From contig NZ_LT629702.1 in the NCBI RefSeq assembly GCF_900103345.1, forward strand, positions 2,542,001 to 2,606,000: a DNA stretch of 64,000 bases, given 5' to 3'. Below are positions 28,451 to 39,508 of the stretch, piece after piece (the stretch's first letter is position 1; every line of letters begins with the position of its first letter). A program made the position numbers and the translations under genes. Below the pieces are notes generated by a model that saw only the letters and a program-made list of their open reading frames with translations, had not been told where the DNA came from and made no database searches. This DNA is from Pseudomonas azotoformans (GTDB lineage Bacteria > Pseudomonadota > Gammaproteobacteria > Pseudomonadales > Pseudomonadaceae).

Positions 28451-29658
28451 AAGGCTGCCAGCCCGCGAGCCAGGTCAGCTTGCAAGTCAGCCACGTCTTC
28501 CAGGCCTACGGCGATGCGGATCAGACTGTCACGGATACCCGCTGCCTCACGCTCCTGCGGCGCCAGGCGACCGTGGGAGGTGGTGCTCGGGTGGGTAATG
28601 GTGGTCTTGCTGTCACCCAGGTTGGCGGTGATGGAGATCAGGCGTGTTGCATCGATAAAGCGCCAGGCGCCCTCTTTGCCGCCCTTGACTTCAAAGCTCA
28701 CCACAGCACCGAAACCGCGCTGCTGACGCTGGGCCAGTTCGTGTTGCGGGTGGCTCTTGAGGCCTGCGTAGTGCACCTTCTCGATACCGCCCTGCTGCTC
28801 CAGCCACTCGGCCAGCGCCTGGGCGTTGGCGCAGTGGGCCTTCATGCGCAGACTCAGGGTCTCCAGGCCCTTGAGGAAGATCCAGGCATTGAACGGGCTC
28901 AAGGTAGGGCCAGCGGTGCGCAGGAAGCCGACGACCTCCTTCATCTGCTCGCTGCGCCCCGCCACCACACCGCCCATGCAACGGCCCTGGCCGTCGATGA
29001 ACTTGGTGGCCGAGTGCACAACGATATCCGCGCCCAGCTTCAACGGCTGTTGCAGCGCCGGGGTGCAGAAGCAGTTGTCGACCACCAGCATTGCGCCCTT
29101 GGCGTGCGCCACTTCGGACAACGCCGCGATATCCACCAGTTCGGCCAATGGGTTGGACGGCGACTCGACGAACAGCAGCTTGGTGTTGGCCTTGATCGCC
29201 GCATCCCAGCCGGACAGGTCCGCCAGGGGCACGTAGTCCACTTGAATGCCGAAGCGCTTGAAGTACTTCTCGAACAGGCTAATGGTCGAACCGAACACGC
29301 TGCGCGACACCAGCACATGGTCGCCAGCGCTGCACAGACTCATCACCACCGCCAGGATGGCTGCCATGCCGGTCGCCGTTGCAACCGCCTGCTCAGCGCC
29401 TTCCAGCGCCGCGATACGCTCTTCGAACGCGCGCACGGTCGGGTTGGTGTAACGCGAATACACGTTGCCCGGCACTTCGCCAGCAAAGCGCGCAGCGGCA
29501 TCAGCCGCAGTACGGAACACGTAGCTGGAGGTGAAGAACATCGGATCACCGTGCTCACCTTCCGGGGTGCGGTGCTGGCCGGCACGCACAGCCAGGGTAT
29601 CGAAAGCTACGCCATCGAGGTCGCTGTCCAACCGACCGGCATCCCATTCCTGACTCAT
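28447..29658 (-). CDS. metZ: O-succinylhomoserine sulfhydrylase
   Basis: Makes homocysteine directly from O-succinylhomoserine and sulfide. 403 residues, Cys/Met-metabolism PLP family: [29 protein letters not shown], and the PLP Lys in [13 protein letters not shown]. The start [28 protein letters not shown]... fits MetZ, and purF is the usual neighbour in Pseudomonas. Separated from purF by a terminator. Confidence 0.96.
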   Translation of the reverse strand: MSQEWDAGRLDSDLDGVAFDTLAVRAGQHRTPEGEHGDPMFFTSSYVFRTAADAAARFAGEVPGNVYSRYTNPTVRAFEERIAALEGAEQAVATATGMAAILAVVMSLCSAGDHVLVSRSVFGSTISLFEKYFKRFGIQVDYVPLADLSGWDAAIKANTKLLFVESPSNPLAELVDIAALSEVAHAKGAMLVVDNCFCTPALQQPLKLGADIVVHSATKFIDGQGRCMGGVVAGRSEQMKEVVGFLRTAGPTLSPFNAWIFLKGLETLSLRMKAHCANAQALAEWLEQQGGIEKVHYAGLKSHPQHELAQRQQRGFGAVVSFEVKGGKEGAWRFIDATRLISITANLGDSKTTITHPSTTSHGRLAPQEREAAGIRDSLIRIAVGLEDVADLQADLARGLAAL

Positions 29659-29697
29659 GCTGCCACTCCTTACTCAATTCTTTATTTAAGATACAAA

Positions 29698-29719
29698 ACC
29701 GGCCCCTCAGGGCCGGTTG
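29698..29719 (-). terminator. Terminator between purF and metZ
   Basis: AACCGGCCC and GGGCCGGTT form a perfect 9-bp stem with a 4-nt loop, followed on the minus strand by TTGTAT. It lies 4 bp after the purF stop. Confidence 0.85.
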
Positions 29720-29723
29720 TCAC

Positions 29724-31229
29724 TCAGTTGTTGTACAGGTCGATGATCGCGCTGACCGCCTGGGTCTTGATCTTCGACGAGTCGTTACGCGCCTGCTCGA
29801 TCTTGTTCAGGTAGGCCTCGTCAACGTCGCCAGTCACGTACTTGCCGTCAAACACGGCGCAATCGAACTGCTCGATCTTGATCTTGCCACCGCCGACCGC
29901 TTCGATCAGGTCTGGCAGGTCCTGGTAGATCAGCCAGTCGGCGCCGATCAGGTCGGCCACGTCCTGGGTCGAACGGTTGTGTGCGATCAGCTCGTGGGCG
30001 CTCGGCATGTCGATGCCGTACACGTTCGGGTAACGCACGGCAGGCGCTGCGGAACAGAAGTAGACGTTCTTCGCACCGGCTTCGCGGGCCATCTGGATGA
30101 TTTGCTTGCAGGTGGTGCCACGCACGATGGAGTCATCCACCAGCATCACGTTCTTGCCACGGAACTCCAGCTCGATGGCATTGAGCTTCTGGCGTACCGA
30201 CTTCTTGCGCGCTGCCTGGCCCGGCATGATGAACGTGCGGCCAATGTAGCGGTTCTTCACGAAGCCTTCGCGGAACTTGACGCCCAGGTGGTTGGCCAGC
30301 TCCAACGCAGCGGTACGGCTGGTGTCCGGGATCGGGATCACCACGTCGATATCGTGCTCGGGACGCTCGCGCAGGATCTTCTCGGCCAGCTTCTCGCCCA
30401 TGCGCAGGCGCGCCTTGTAGACCGAAACGCCGTCGATGATCGAATCCGGACGCGCCAGGTAGACGTGTTCGAAGATGCACGGGGTGAGTTTCGGAGCCAC
30501 GGCGCACTGGCGGGTGTGCAGCTTGCCGTCTTCGGTGATGTACACCGCTTCGCCTGGCGCGAGGTCGCGGATCAGGGTAAAGCCCAGCACGTCCAGGGAC
30601 ACGCTTTCGGAAGCGATCATGTACTCGACGCCTTCGTCGGTGTGGCGCTGGCCGAACACGATCGGACGGATGCCGTGCGGGTCGCGGAAACCGACGATGC
30701 CATAGCCGGTGACCATGGCCACTACCGCGTAACCACCGACGCAACGGTTATGCACGTCAGTCACTGCAGCGAATACGTCTTCTTCGGTCGGCTGCAGCTT
30801 GCCGCGCTGGGCCAGCTCGTGGGCGAACACGTTGAGCAGCACTTCCGAGTCGGAGCTGGTGTTGACGTGGCGCAGGTCAGACTCGTAAATCTCCTTGGCC
30901 AGTTGTTCAACGTTGGTCAGGTTGCCGTTGTGCGCCAGGGTAATGCCGTAAGGCGAGTTGACGTAGAACGGTTGAGCTTCGGCCGAAGTCGAGCTACCGG
31001 CAGTCGGATAACGCACATGGCCAATACCCATGTGCCCGACCAGGCGCTGCATGTGACGCTGATGAAACACGTCACGTACCAGGCCATTGTCCTTGCGCAG
31101 GAATAACCGGCCGTCGTGGCTGGTCACAATACCGGCAGCGTCCTGGCCGCGGTGCTGGAGGACGGTTAGCGCGTCATACAGCGCCTGATTGACGTTCGAC
31201 TTACCGACGATACCGACGATGCCACACAT
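29724..31229 (-). CDS. purF: Amidophosphoribosyltransferase
   Basis: First committed step of purine synthesis: PRPP plus glutamine to phosphoribosylamine. 501 residues. Start at 31229 exposes the N-terminal Cys of MCGIVGIVG, the glutaminase nucleophile; the in-frame ATG three codons earlier would bury it. PRPP loop is [13 protein letters not shown]. Follows cvpA by 41 bp in the conserved cvpA-purF pair. Confidence 0.97.
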   Translation of the reverse strand: MCGIVGIVGKSNVNQALYDALTVLQHRGQDAAGIVTSHDGRLFLRKDNGLVRDVFHQRHMQRLVGHMGIGHVRYPTAGSSTSAEAQPFYVNSPYGITLAHNGNLTNVEQLAKEIYESDLRHVNTSSDSEVLLNVFAHELAQRGKLQPTEEDVFAAVTDVHNRCVGGYAVVAMVTGYGIVGFRDPHGIRPIVFGQRHTDEGVEYMIASESVSLDVLGFTLIRDLAPGEAVYITEDGKLHTRQCAVAPKLTPCIFEHVYLARPDSIIDGVSVYKARLRMGEKLAEKILRERPEHDIDVVIPIPDTSRTAALELANHLGVKFREGFVKNRYIGRTFIMPGQAARKKSVRQKLNAIELEFRGKNVMLVDDSIVRGTTCKQIIQMAREAGAKNVYFCSAAPAVRYPNVYGIDMPSAHELIAHNRSTQDVADLIGADWLIYQDLPDLIEAVGGGKIKIEQFDCAVFDGKYVTGDVDEAYLNKIEQARNDSSKIKTQAVSAIIDLYNN

Positions 31230-31270
31230 GCGACGCAACCCCTACTTAATGAATCTTGACTGAACACAAC

Positions 31271-31828
31271 TTACTGAGGCGTTTTGGCCGGCAAGAGGTG
31301 TTCCTTGAACGGAAGATCAGCGGGTACGCTGATTCCGCTGGCCAGCCACTGACTGCTCCACCCCAGAATGAGGTTCTTGGACCAGTCTGCAACCAATAGA
31401 AATTTTGGCACGAGTACCGACTCCTGCCACCACGAATCCTGCTGTACCGGCCCCAGGCTCAACAGCCCGACCGCCACGACCACCAGCAGCGCGCCACGCG
31501 CGGCGCCGAAGGCCATGCCGAGAAATCGATCGGTCCCGGAGAGGCCGGTGACACGTATCAACTCGCCAATAAGATAATTGACCATTGCCCCCACCAGCAG
31601 CGTGGCGATGAACATGATGGCGCAGCCCGCGATGACGCGAGCCGAAGGTGTCTCGATGTATCCGGCCAGGTAGACCGACAATGAACCACCGAACATCCAG
31701 GCTACGACTCCTGCGATGATCCAGGTCAGCAACGACAGTGCTTCTTTGACGAAGCCGCGGCTTAGACTGATCAAAGCGGAGATGGCGACGATTGCAACAA
31801 TCGCCCAATCAACCCAGGTAAATGGCAC
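31271..31828 (-). CDS. cvpA: CvpA-family membrane protein
   Basis: 185 residues with four membrane helices; starts MPFTWVDWAIVAIVAISALISL and contains SRGFVKEALSLLTWI, typical of CvpA, first found as needed for colicin V export. Its basic role is unresolved. It precedes purF as in most gammaproteobacteria. Confidence 0.94.
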   Translation of the reverse strand: MPFTWVDWAIVAIVAISALISLSRGFVKEALSLLTWIIAGVVAWMFGGSLSVYLAGYIETPSARVIAGCAIMFIATLLVGAMVNYLIGELIRVTGLSGTDRFLGMAFGAARGALLVVVAVGLLSLGPVQQDSWWQESVLVPKFLLVADWSKNLILGWSSQWLASGISVPADLPFKEHLLPAKTPQ

Positions 31829-31962
31829 GTTGGAGCCTACGGACAGATGAGGCGGCGCATTTTAGCAGAGCGTCGGGCTGTCGGTAAGCTGTGATTGTGG
31901 CTGCCTTGCAAATCAGTAGTTTGGGACGAGTGAATCCAATTTCAAGCACACCCCAAAACAAC

Positions 31963-31989
31963 TGTGGGAGGGGTAATCCCCCTCCCACA
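31963..31989. repeat. REP-type hairpin between dedD and cvpA
   Basis: TGTGGGAGGGG and CCCCTCCCACA make an 11-bp perfect stem with a short loop. The arms equal the outer part of the REP elements at 40610, 43872 and 59331, but the inner GCTTG core is lost, so it may be a decayed REP. Confidence 0.7.
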
Positions 31990-32023
31990 CTTGAACGCAT
32001 TTCAAACTCAAACCGCTGCGAAA

Positions 32024-32683
32024 TCAACCGCGCTCAGGCTGGAACCGGGTCACGAAACCCTTGAGGTTCTGCTGGCGATCCAGCAAATCGCGCAGGCGAT
32101 CGGCCTCGGCACGCTCGATCAGCGGTCCGATAAACACGCGGTTCTTGCCATCGGCACTACGAATATAGGCGTTGTAGCCTTGGCTACGCAGCTTCTTCTG
32201 CAACGCGTCGGCCCCCTCGCGGTTACCCAGGCTGGCCACCTGGATCGACCAACTGATCGGCAAGCCATTCGGATCGATGCGGCTCTGGCCGACGTCCGGC
32301 TTGCCTGGCGCGGCAGGCTGCGGCGCAACCGGCTTGGGCGCAGGTGCGGGCGCAGCAGGCTTGGCCGCTACAGTCGGCGCAGGCGCCGGCTTCACCACCG
32401 GCACACTTGGCTGTACCGGCATCGACGGTGCCTGCTGTGCGGCCACCTCATCATTGGTCGGCACGGGCTCGTCCTCAGGCAACGCCTGGGGCTCAGGCAC
32501 CACCACCGGCTGAACCTGCACCTGAGGCACTGCGGGCGCCTGGGGCGCGGCCGGCGCCTCGACGACGACCTGACGCTCTTCGTCCTGACGGGAAAACAGC
32601 ATTGGCAGGAAGATCACCGCCAATGCAACCAGCACCAGGGCACCGACCATTCGCTGCTTGTATGCGCTATCCAGTAATGCCAT
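32024..32683 (-). CDS. dedD: SPOR-domain cell-division protein DedD
   Basis: 219 residues. Short cytoplasmic start [11 protein letters not shown], one membrane helix (MVGALVLVALAVIFLPMLF), a long Pro/Ala/Val-rich periplasmic linker, and a C-terminal SPOR domain (WSIQVASLGNREGADALQKKL...YIRSADGKNRVFIGP). It binds septal peptidoglycan. The start at 32683 overlaps the folC 3' end by 17 bp. A longer in-frame extension lacks family support. Confidence 0.93.
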   Translation of the reverse strand: MALLDSAYKQRMVGALVLVALAVIFLPMLFSRQDEERQVVVEAPAAPQAPAVPQVQVQPVVVPEPQALPEDEPVPTNDEVAAQQAPSMPVQPSVPVVKPAPAPTVAAKPAAPAPAPKPVAPQPAAPGKPDVGQSRIDPNGLPISWSIQVASLGNREGADALQKKLRSQGYNAYIRSADGKNRVFIGPLIERAEADRLRDLLDRQQNLKGFVTRFQPERG

Positions 32684-33974
32684 GTGCAGCTTCCTCCGTG
32701 GAGCGCCGGGCCAACCACTCAAGCGCCTCGGCAACACAATAAAATGACCCGAACAACAGAATCTCATCATCGGGCGTGGCAATGGCGCACTGTGCTTCAA
32801 GGGCATCGGTGACGCTTGCATACGACGTCACGGGCACAGCAAGGTTCTGCAAGGCCACTTCCAGCTCGGCGGCCGGACGGCTGCGCGGCGTATCCAGCGG
32901 CGCAACAGCCCAGGCCTGGACACGACCCAGCAAGGGTGCGACCACACCGTCCAGGTCCTTATCGGCCAGCAGACCGAATACGGCAAGGCGTTGGCCGACC
33001 GGCGGCGTACGCGACAGACGCTGCGCCAGGTACTCGGCCGCATGGGGGTTATGCCCCACATCCAGCATCAGGTTTAGCCGCTTGCCCTGCCATTCGAATT
33101 CACGACGGTCCAGACGCCCCACCACGCGAGTCGCCAGCAAGGTGGCCGAGATCTGCTCGACCTTCCACGGCAGATCAAGCAACAGATACGCTTGCAGCGC
33201 CAGCGCGGCGTTTTCCATCGGCAGGTTCAGCAGCGGCAAATCGCGCAACTCGACGGCCTGGCCACGGGCATCGCGCCCACGCCATTGCCAGTGCTGATCA
33301 CCGATCTCGAGGTTGAATTCGCGGCCCCGCAGGAAAAATGGGCAATCCAGCTCACGCACCTTGTCCAGCAAGGTGTACGGCGGGTCAATATCACCACACA
33401 GCGCCGGCTTGCCCTGGCGGAAGATCCCAGCCTTTTCATAGGCCACGGACTCACGGGTATTACCCAGGTAGTCGGCGTGGTCCACACCAATACTGGTGAC
33501 CAATGCCAAGTCGGCATCGACCACGTTGACCGTGTCCAGGCGCCCACCCAGACCGACTTCCAGCACCACCACATCCAGTTGCGCACGCTCGAACAGCCAG
33601 AACGCCGCCAGGGTGCCCATCTCGAAGTAGGTCAGGGAGATCTCGCCCCGGCCCGCATCGAGTGCGGCGAAGGCTTCGCAGAGTTGCTCGTCGGTGGCTT
33701 CGACACCATTGAGCTGCACCCGCTCGTTATAACGCAGCAGGTGCGGGGAATTATAGACGCCGACTTTCAGCCCCTGGGCCTGCAGCAGCGCCGCGACAAA
33801 GGCGCAGGTAGAGCCTTTGCCGTTGGTACCGGTCACCGTGATCACACGCGGCGCCGGGCGGCCCAACCCAAGGCGGGCCGCTACCTGTTGCGAGCGCTCC
33901 AGGCCCATGTCGATGGCGGACGGATGCAACTGCTCAAGGTAGGCGAGCCATTCGCCCAGGGTACGTTGGGTCAT
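32667..33974 (-). CDS. folC: Folylpolyglutamate/dihydrofolate synthase
   Basis: Adds glutamate to dihydropteroate and folates. 435 residues, Mur-ligase family: ATP loop [13 protein letters not shown] near residue 47, [10 protein letters not shown], and [14 protein letters not shown]. Starts [18 protein letters not shown], typical. Overlaps accD by 4 bp and dedD by 17 bp. Confidence 0.96.
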   Translation of the reverse strand: MTQRTLGEWLAYLEQLHPSAIDMGLERSQQVAARLGLGRPAPRVITVTGTNGKGSTCAFVAALLQAQGLKVGVYNSPHLLRYNERVQLNGVEATDEQLCEAFAALDAGRGEISLTYFEMGTLAAFWLFERAQLDVVVLEVGLGGRLDTVNVVDADLALVTSIGVDHADYLGNTRESVAYEKAGIFRQGKPALCGDIDPPYTLLDKVRELDCPFFLRGREFNLEIGDQHWQWRGRDARGQAVELRDLPLLNLPMENAALALQAYLLLDLPWKVEQISATLLATRVVGRLDRREFEWQGKRLNLMLDVGHNPHAAEYLAQRLSRTPPVGQRLAVFGLLADKDLDGVVAPLLGRVQAWAVAPLDTPRSRPAAELEVALQNLAVPVTSYASVTDALEAQCAIATPDDEILLFGSFYCVAEALEWLARRSTEEAAHGITG

Positions 33975-34891
33975 AGGTTTGCAGGCACCGGCGGTACGAC
34001 GATCGGCTCGACTTTAGGCGCGACGTACACCGGGGTCGGCAGGCCCATCATTTGCGCCAGCAGGTTACCCAGGCGTGGACGCAACTCACCGCGCGGGATG
34101 ATCAGGTCGATCGCGCCGTGCTCCAGCAGGAACTCGCTGCGCTGGAAACCTTCCGGCAGTTTTTCACGCACGGTCTGCTCGATCACGCGGGGGCCGGCAA
34201 AGCCGATCAGCGCCTTGGGCTCGCCGACGATCACGTCACCCAGCATGGCCAGGCTGGCGGATACGCCACCGTAGACCGGGTCGGTCAGCACGGAGATGAA
34301 CGGGATGCCTTCTTCGCGCAGACGCGCCAGCACCGCAGAAGTCTTGGCCATTTGCATCAGGGAGATCAGGGCTTCCTGCATGCGCGCACCGCCGGAAGCG
34401 GCGAAGCAGATCATCGGGCAACGGTTTTCCAGGGCGTAGTTGGCGGCGCGGACAAAGCGCTCACCGACGATGGCACCCATGGAGCCGCCCATGAAGGAGA
34501 ACTCGAACGCCGACACCACGACCGGCATGCCCAGCAGCTTGCCGCTGACGGAAATCAGTGCGTCTTTCTCACCGGTCTGCTTCTGCGCGGCGACCAGGCG
34601 GTCCTTGTACTTCTTGCCATCGCGGAACTTCAGACGGTCAACCGGCTCCAGGTCGGCACCCAGTTCGTTACGGCCTTCGGCGTCCAGGAAGATATCGATG
34701 CGGGCGCGAGCGCCGATACGCATGTGGTGGTTGCACTTGGGGCAAACGTCCAGGGTCTTTTCCAGCTCCGGGCGGTACAGCACCGCGTCGCAGGACGGGC
34801 ACTTATGCCACAGACCTTCAGGAACCGAGCTTTTCTTCACCTCGGAACGCATGATCGAAGGGATCAGTTTGTCTACTAACCAGTTGCTCAT
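33971..34891 (-). CDS. accD: Acetyl-CoA carboxylase carboxyltransferase subunit beta
   Basis: Beta subunit of the carboxyltransferase that makes malonyl-CoA. 306 residues; zinc ribbon Cys31, Cys34, Cys50, Cys53 (CPSC...CPKC), then crotonase-like core ([29 protein letters not shown]). The ATG at 34891 gives the standard start [12 protein letters not shown]. Confidence 0.97.
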   Translation of the reverse strand: MSNWLVDKLIPSIMRSEVKKSSVPEGLWHKCPSCDAVLYRPELEKTLDVCPKCNHHMRIGARARIDIFLDAEGRNELGADLEPVDRLKFRDGKKYKDRLVAAQKQTGEKDALISVSGKLLGMPVVVSAFEFSFMGGSMGAIVGERFVRAANYALENRCPMICFAASGGARMQEALISLMQMAKTSAVLARLREEGIPFISVLTDPVYGGVSASLAMLGDVIVGEPKALIGFAGPRVIEQTVREKLPEGFQRSEFLLEHGAIDLIIPRGELRPRLGNLLAQMMGLPTPVYVAPKVEPIVVPPVPANL

Positions 34892-35134
34892 GCTTTCTTT
34901 CTCCAGTACCGGTGGCTTGAACACAGCCCCGCGTATGCCCTTGAGCTAAATTCATATGTGGCGATGACACAGGCTGGACGGGGTCAGACGTTCGACCGGC
35001 CTTTTCCTGCCTGTATCCTCAGCCTTCCAGACAACCTGCCAGCGCAGGGTTGCCACTTCGTTTCCGGGCCACCACAGGCGGCGCCGGGCTGTTTTACACA
35101 GTGGTAGTTATGGACGGCGGCAGACTGCCAGCCG
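34892..35134 (-). other. Gap between trpF and accD
   Basis: 243 bp with no gene. It contains the trpF-end hairpin at its right edge and presumably the accD promoter; no convincing boxes noted. Confidence 0.4.
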
Positions 35135-35136
35135 TC
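35113..35136 (-). terminator. Hairpin at the end of trpF
   Basis: GACGGC-GGCAG and CTGCC-GCCGTC form an 11-bp stem with one bulge, overlapping the trpF stop. There is no T-run, so it may stabilise the message end or act in Rho-independent termination only weakly. Confidence 0.5.
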
Positions 35137-35767
35137 ACATTGCACCACTGCTGTTGCGCACGGCCTGCATGAATGCGCGAATCTTGCTGTGATCCTTGAT
35201 GCCCTTGCCCTGCTCCACCCCGCCGCTGACATCCACGGCATACGGCCGCACCTGTTCGATTGCCGCCCCGACATTTGCGGGGTTGAGCCCGCCGGCCAGG
35301 ATGATCGGCTTGCTCAAGCCTGCGGGAATCAGCGACCAGTCGAACGCTTCGCCCGTACCGCCGGGTACGCCTTCGACATAGGTGTCCAGCAAAATCCCGC
35401 GGGCACTGCCGTAGGCGGAACACGCCGCCGCGATATCATCCCCGGCCTTGACGCGCAGCGCCTTGATATACGGCCGCTGGTAACTTTCACATTCCTCAGG
35501 CGTTTCGTCGCCATGGAACTGCAACATGTCCAAGGGTACGGCATCCAGGGTTTCGTTGAGTTCGCAGCGGCTGGCGTTAACGAACAAACCCACGGTGGTC
35601 ACGAATGGCGGCAACGCCGCGATGATCGCCCGCGCCTGCACCACATTCACCGCCCGCGGGCTCTTGGCATAAAACACGAAACCGATGGCATCCGCCCCTG
35701 CCTCGACCGCCGTCAGCGCGTCTTCTATGCGGGTAATCCCGCAAATCTTGCTGCGAACGGCTGACAT
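35135..35767 (-). CDS. trpF: Phosphoribosylanthranilate isomerase
   Basis: Third-step enzyme of tryptophan synthesis. 210 residues, TIM barrel: start [17 protein letters not shown] with catalytic Cys, [23 protein letters not shown] with catalytic Asp, and [23 protein letters not shown]. The ATG at 35767 is chosen because the in-frame extension lacks family support. Stand-alone trpF between truA and accD is usual for Pseudomonas. Confidence 0.97.
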   Translation of the reverse strand: MSAVRSKICGITRIEDALTAVEAGADAIGFVFYAKSPRAVNVVQARAIIAALPPFVTTVGLFVNASRCELNETLDAVPLDMLQFHGDETPEECESYQRPYIKALRVKAGDDIAAACSAYGSARGILLDTYVEGVPGGTGEAFDWSLIPAGLSKPIILAGGLNPANVGAAIEQVRPYAVDVSGGVEQGKGIKDHSKIRAFMQAVRNSSGAM

Positions 35768-35830
35768 GTCGTGGAAACTCCAGGGTTGGACCGAGAAAGT
35801 CCCGGATGGTAACAAAAGCTATTCCAGGCG

Positions 35831-36685
35831 TCAGCCGCCAAGTTCGCTGAAACCTGTGAGGAAGTGTGGCCCGATGAAGCGCTCCGGCAACTCGAACTCG
35901 TCGCGGTACTCCACATCCACCAGGTACAGGCCGAACGGATGTGCCGTAACCCCACCCGTGCGACGCACGCGGCTTTCCAGCACTTCCCTGGCCCACTCCA
36001 CCGGGCGCTCGCCGGTACCAATGGTCATCAGCACCCCGGCGATGTTGCGCACCATGTGATGCAGGAAGGCCCCGGCGCGGATATCCAGCACGATCATCTT
36101 GCCGTGGCGGGTCACCCGCAGGTGGTGGACTTCCTTGATCGGCGACTTGGCCTGGCACTGGCCAGCACGGAAGGCGCTGAAATCATGCACACCCACCAGG
36201 TGCTGCGCGGCCTCGGCCATGCGCTCGGCGTCCAACGGACGGTGGTTCCAGGTGATTTCTTCGTTGAGGTGCGCCGGGCGGATCTGGTCGTTGTAGATCA
36301 CATAGCGATAGCGCCGGGCGATGGCCTTGAAACGCGCATGAAAGTGCGCCGGCATGACCTTGGCCCAACTGACGCTGACGTCATGGGGCAAATTGATATT
36401 TGCGCCCATCACCCAGGCCTTCATTGACCGCTCGGCCTGAGTATCGAAGTGCACCACCTGGCCACACGCATGCACACCGGCGTCGGTACGCCCGGCACAC
36501 ATCAGCGATACGGGTGAATCGGCGACTTTCGACAGGGCGTTTTCCAGGGTCTCCTGCACCGTCAGCACGCCGGACGCCTGACGCTGCCAGCCGCGATAGC
36601 GCGAGCCCTTGTATTCCACGCCCAAGGCGATGCGGTAAAAGCCTGCGGCCGCCATTTCGGCGGTCGGGTTATCTATATTTGCCAA
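35831..36685 (-). CDS. truA: tRNA pseudouridine(38-40) synthase
   Basis: Modifies U38-40 in the anticodon arm. 284 residues from a TTG (36685); the first ATG (36655) would give 274 residues beginning MAAAGFYRIALGVEYKG, and neither start has a strong Shine-Dalgarno. Catalytic Asp is in AGRTDAGVHA; RYRYVIYN and FLHHMVRNIAGVL are family motifs. Confidence 0.95.
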   Translation of the reverse strand: MANIDNPTAEMAAAGFYRIALGVEYKGSRYRGWQRQASGVLTVQETLENALSKVADSPVSLMCAGRTDAGVHACGQVVHFDTQAERSMKAWVMGANINLPHDVSVSWAKVMPAHFHARFKAIARRYRYVIYNDQIRPAHLNEEITWNHRPLDAERMAEAAQHLVGVHDFSAFRAGQCQAKSPIKEVHHLRVTRHGKMIVLDIRAGAFLHHMVRNIAGVLMTIGTGERPVEWAREVLESRVRRTGGVTAHPFGLYLVDVEYRDEFELPERFIGPHFLTGFSELGG

Positions 36686-36753
36686 GAACTGAGAGCCTGA
36701 TGAGTTGCGCGAAGGCGGCCATTATGCCGGTTTGCAGGGGAGCCCACAAAAGC

Positions 36754-36777
36754 AAAACGGCGACCCGAAGGTCGCCG
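36754..36777 (-). terminator. Terminator of fimV
   Basis: CGGCGACC and GGTCGCCG form a perfect 8-bp stem with loop CGAA; the minus-strand continuation is TTTTGCTTTTG. It lies about 20 bp after the fimV stop. Confidence 0.88.
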
Positions 36778-36796
36778 CTGTTTGAACAACGGGCTG

Positions 36797-39346
36797 TTAC
36801 GCCAACCGGCCGAGCATTTCCTTGGCCTCGCCGCGTTGAACCTCATCACCTTCGGTCAACACTTCGGAAAGGATATCCCGAGCACCGTCCGCATCCCCCA
36901 TGTCGATATAGGCCTGGGCGAGGTCGAGCTTGGTGGCCACCTCATCCGTGCCGGAGAGGAAGTCGAATTCCGGCTCATCATCGCCCTGCGCCGCATCTTC
37001 TGCGGTGAAAGACGGCTCGATGGATGGATGCTCCAGGCTCTGGGACAAGCGATCCAGCTCGGCGTTGACATCATCCAGCTCCGACGTGAACGCATCGGGC
37101 TTGGCGGCGGCTTCCGGCTCATCGGCCAGGGACAGGTCGAAATCTTCTGGCAAATCGAAGTCATCCAGCGCCGCAGGCGTGAGGGTCGGCGGCTCGACGG
37201 CCGGCACGTCCTTCATCTGCTCTTCCAGGCCCGAGAGGAAGTCGTCATCGGATTGTGCCGAAGCGGGGGCATCCAGTTGCAGGTCCAGATCGAAGTCCGA
37301 CAGGTCATCCGGGCTGGCCTTGGCTTCGGTCTGCTGCTGCAGCAGCGACTCGAACGTCTGCTGATCGTCCTTGACCTCGGCCGGGGACGCCTGCTCAAGC
37401 TCGTCGAGGCTCAGATCGAAATCGGTGTCGAAGGCCTCGGGCGCAGGAGCAGCCGGCTTGTCTTCCAGCAAATCCTTGACGTATTGAGCGTCCAGGGCAG
37501 CTGCAGCCACTGCGGCGCTAACACCCGCCGCCAACACCGCCATGGCCGGGAAGCGACTCTTGAGCTGTTCGACCTGGGCATGGTTTTCACCATTGGCCAC
37601 GAGTTGACGCTCCTGGGTCACGAAGCCGTCCTTGTCGTTTTGCAGGCCGTAGACTTCCATCAGCTTCAAGCGCAGGTCGCTGCGCTTGGGCTCATGCTTG
37701 ATCGCTTGCTCCAGCACGTCGGCGGCCTGGTTCAGGTGACCACGGTCGATATGGGACTGGGCTTGGGCCAGCGCATCGTTTGAGTTCACCGGAGCCACGG
37801 CAACAGCCAGCGGCGCCAGTACGGAAGCAACGGTCGGCACAACAGGCGCCGGCTCAACCACCGGAGCCGGGGCCGGTGCGGCGGCCAGCTTTACGCTGGG
37901 CGGCGGCGTCTCCAGGCCTTCGAAGCTGCTTGGCGGCAGGTCGTCATGGAGGTTCGAGGTGAACTCCGGCTCTTCAGCCAGGGCCCGCGCCATGCGCAAG
38001 TGTTTTTCCTCTTCGCGGCGCGCATTGCGATGGCGCGCCCACAACAACAGGAGCAACAACACCAACAGGCCCGCTGCGCCCCCGATCACACCGAGTACGA
38101 TCGGGTTGGTCAGCAGTTCGTTGAATTTGCCGTCGGGGCTGGCCGGTGCCACACCTGTCTTGACCGGTTCAGGCGCTGGCGCGACGGGTGCAGGGGTGAC
38201 GGCATCGGGCGTAGCAGGTGCAGTGGATGGCTCGCCTGCCAACTGCGCAGGCATTGCTGCAGTCGCCGGAGCAGCCGGAACACCCTTTTCAGCCTGCAAA
38301 CGCGCCAGTTGATCGTTTTTCAGTTGAATCAGTTTTTGCAGCTTGTCCAACTGACTTTGCAGGTCTGCCGCGCGGCTTTTCAGCTCTTCGTTGTCGCGTC
38401 GGGTGGTGTCCAGTTGCTCCTGGGTCATCGCCAGCTTGTCGCTGAGTGCCGCACTGTCGCCCGCCTTGCCCTTGGCGCCCTTCTTGGCGGCTTCGGCCGA
38501 CACCAGGCTCAAGTTGTCCTTGGCGTTGGTGCTTGCAGGCGCGTTGCCTGCCTGGGTGCGCTTGGTGGCGTCCAGTTGCTGTTTGCCCGCTGCCGGATTG
38601 GTGGCGGCGCGTCGACCCTGACGCCAGGCGGCATTTTGCGCGCTGACCTCAGCAATTGCCTGGGGTTGCGGCAGCGCGGTGCTTTGTACGGCATCCGGCA
38701 GGCGCAGGACCTGGCCGGTTTTCAGACGGTTGATATTGCCGTCGATGAACGCATCCGGGTTCAGCGCCTGGATCGCCAGCATGGTCTGCTGCACGGAGCC
38801 GCCATTGCGGTGCTTCGCGGCAATTTCCCACAGGGTGTCGCGGGAGGTGGTGGTGTGTTGTGCCGGTTTGCTCGCTGCGGTCGCGGTGCTGGCCGGAGCA
38901 GCCAGACGCGGCGCAGGCGCGACAGCTGCGGGTGCCGACTGGTCGAACTTGGCCGGGTCGAGCAAGACGCTGTAGTCACGCATCAAACGGCCATTAGGCC
39001 ATTGCACCTGCAACAGAAAACGTACGTAGGAGTCCGGCAACGGCTTGCTGGAGGTGACGCGCACCACGCTGCGGCCATTGGGGTTGATCACCGGGGTGAA
39101 CGTCAGGTCATTGAGAAACGCCTGGCGATCGACGCCGGCATCCACAAACGCCTGGGCAGACGCCAGGCTTGGCGTGATCTCGGTAGCGGTGAGGCCACCG
39201 ACATCGAGCAATTCGATTTCCACCGCCAACGGCTGATTCAACTTCGACTTGAGGGTCATCTCCCCCAGCTGCAGCGCCTGCGCCATACCGGAGGACAGCG
39301 CCGAGGCGGCCGCTATTGCTAACACCAGCTTGCGAACTTGAACCAT
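36797..39346 (-). CDS. fimV: FimV/HubP-type polar hub protein
   Basis: 849 residues. Signal peptide (LVLAIAAASALSSGMAQA), FimV N-terminal domain (LQLGEMTLKSKLNQPLAVEI), LysM peptidoglycan-binding domain (DTLWEIAAKHRN...LKTGQVLRLP about 190-240), a coiled coil (LAMTQEQLDTTRRDNEEL), one membrane helix (VLGVIGGAAGLLVLLLLLLW about 435-455), then a long acidic cytoplasmic part with TPR and the C-terminal FimV domain (TKLDLAQAYIDMGDADGARD). Organises the cell pole for type IV pili and cAMP signalling in P. aeruginosa. The ATG at 39346 follows AGGATGAGG and starts the signal peptide. Confidence 0.95.
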   Translation of the reverse strand: MVQVRKLVLAIAAASALSSGMAQALQLGEMTLKSKLNQPLAVEIELLDVGGLTATEITPSLASAQAFVDAGVDRQAFLNDLTFTPVINPNGRSVVRVTSSKPLPDSYVRFLLQVQWPNGRLMRDYSVLLDPAKFDQSAPAAVAPAPRLAAPASTATAASKPAQHTTTSRDTLWEIAAKHRNGGSVQQTMLAIQALNPDAFIDGNINRLKTGQVLRLPDAVQSTALPQPQAIAEVSAQNAAWRQGRRAATNPAAGKQQLDATKRTQAGNAPASTNAKDNLSLVSAEAAKKGAKGKAGDSAALSDKLAMTQEQLDTTRRDNEELKSRAADLQSQLDKLQKLIQLKNDQLARLQAEKGVPAAPATAAMPAQLAGEPSTAPATPDAVTPAPVAPAPEPVKTGVAPASPDGKFNELLTNPIVLGVIGGAAGLLVLLLLLLWARHRNARREEEKHLRMARALAEEPEFTSNLHDDLPPSSFEGLETPPPSVKLAAAPAPAPVVEPAPVVPTVASVLAPLAVAVAPVNSNDALAQAQSHIDRGHLNQAADVLEQAIKHEPKRSDLRLKLMEVYGLQNDKDGFVTQERQLVANGENHAQVEQLKSRFPAMAVLAAGVSAAVAAAALDAQYVKDLLEDKPAAPAPEAFDTDFDLSLDELEQASPAEVKDDQQTFESLLQQQTEAKASPDDLSDFDLDLQLDAPASAQSDDDFLSGLEEQMKDVPAVEPPTLTPAALDDFDLPEDFDLSLADEPEAAAKPDAFTSELDDVNAELDRLSQSLEHPSIEPSFTAEDAAQGDDEPEFDFLSGTDEVATKLDLAQAYIDMGDADGARDILSEVLTEGDEVQRGEAKEMLGRLA

Positions 39347-39508
39347 AGCCTCATCCTTTGTTTGAACACTCCCCGGCCTGCGAGAAGGTTGGTAACCGCT
39401 GCCATAAGGCATGGCGAGCCGATAGGTCACCGACGCGCAACTTTTCCTGCCTGGGGCCAAGCATAGCGCCTGGCTAGAATCAATCTACAAATTGCCGCCA
39501 AGTATCTT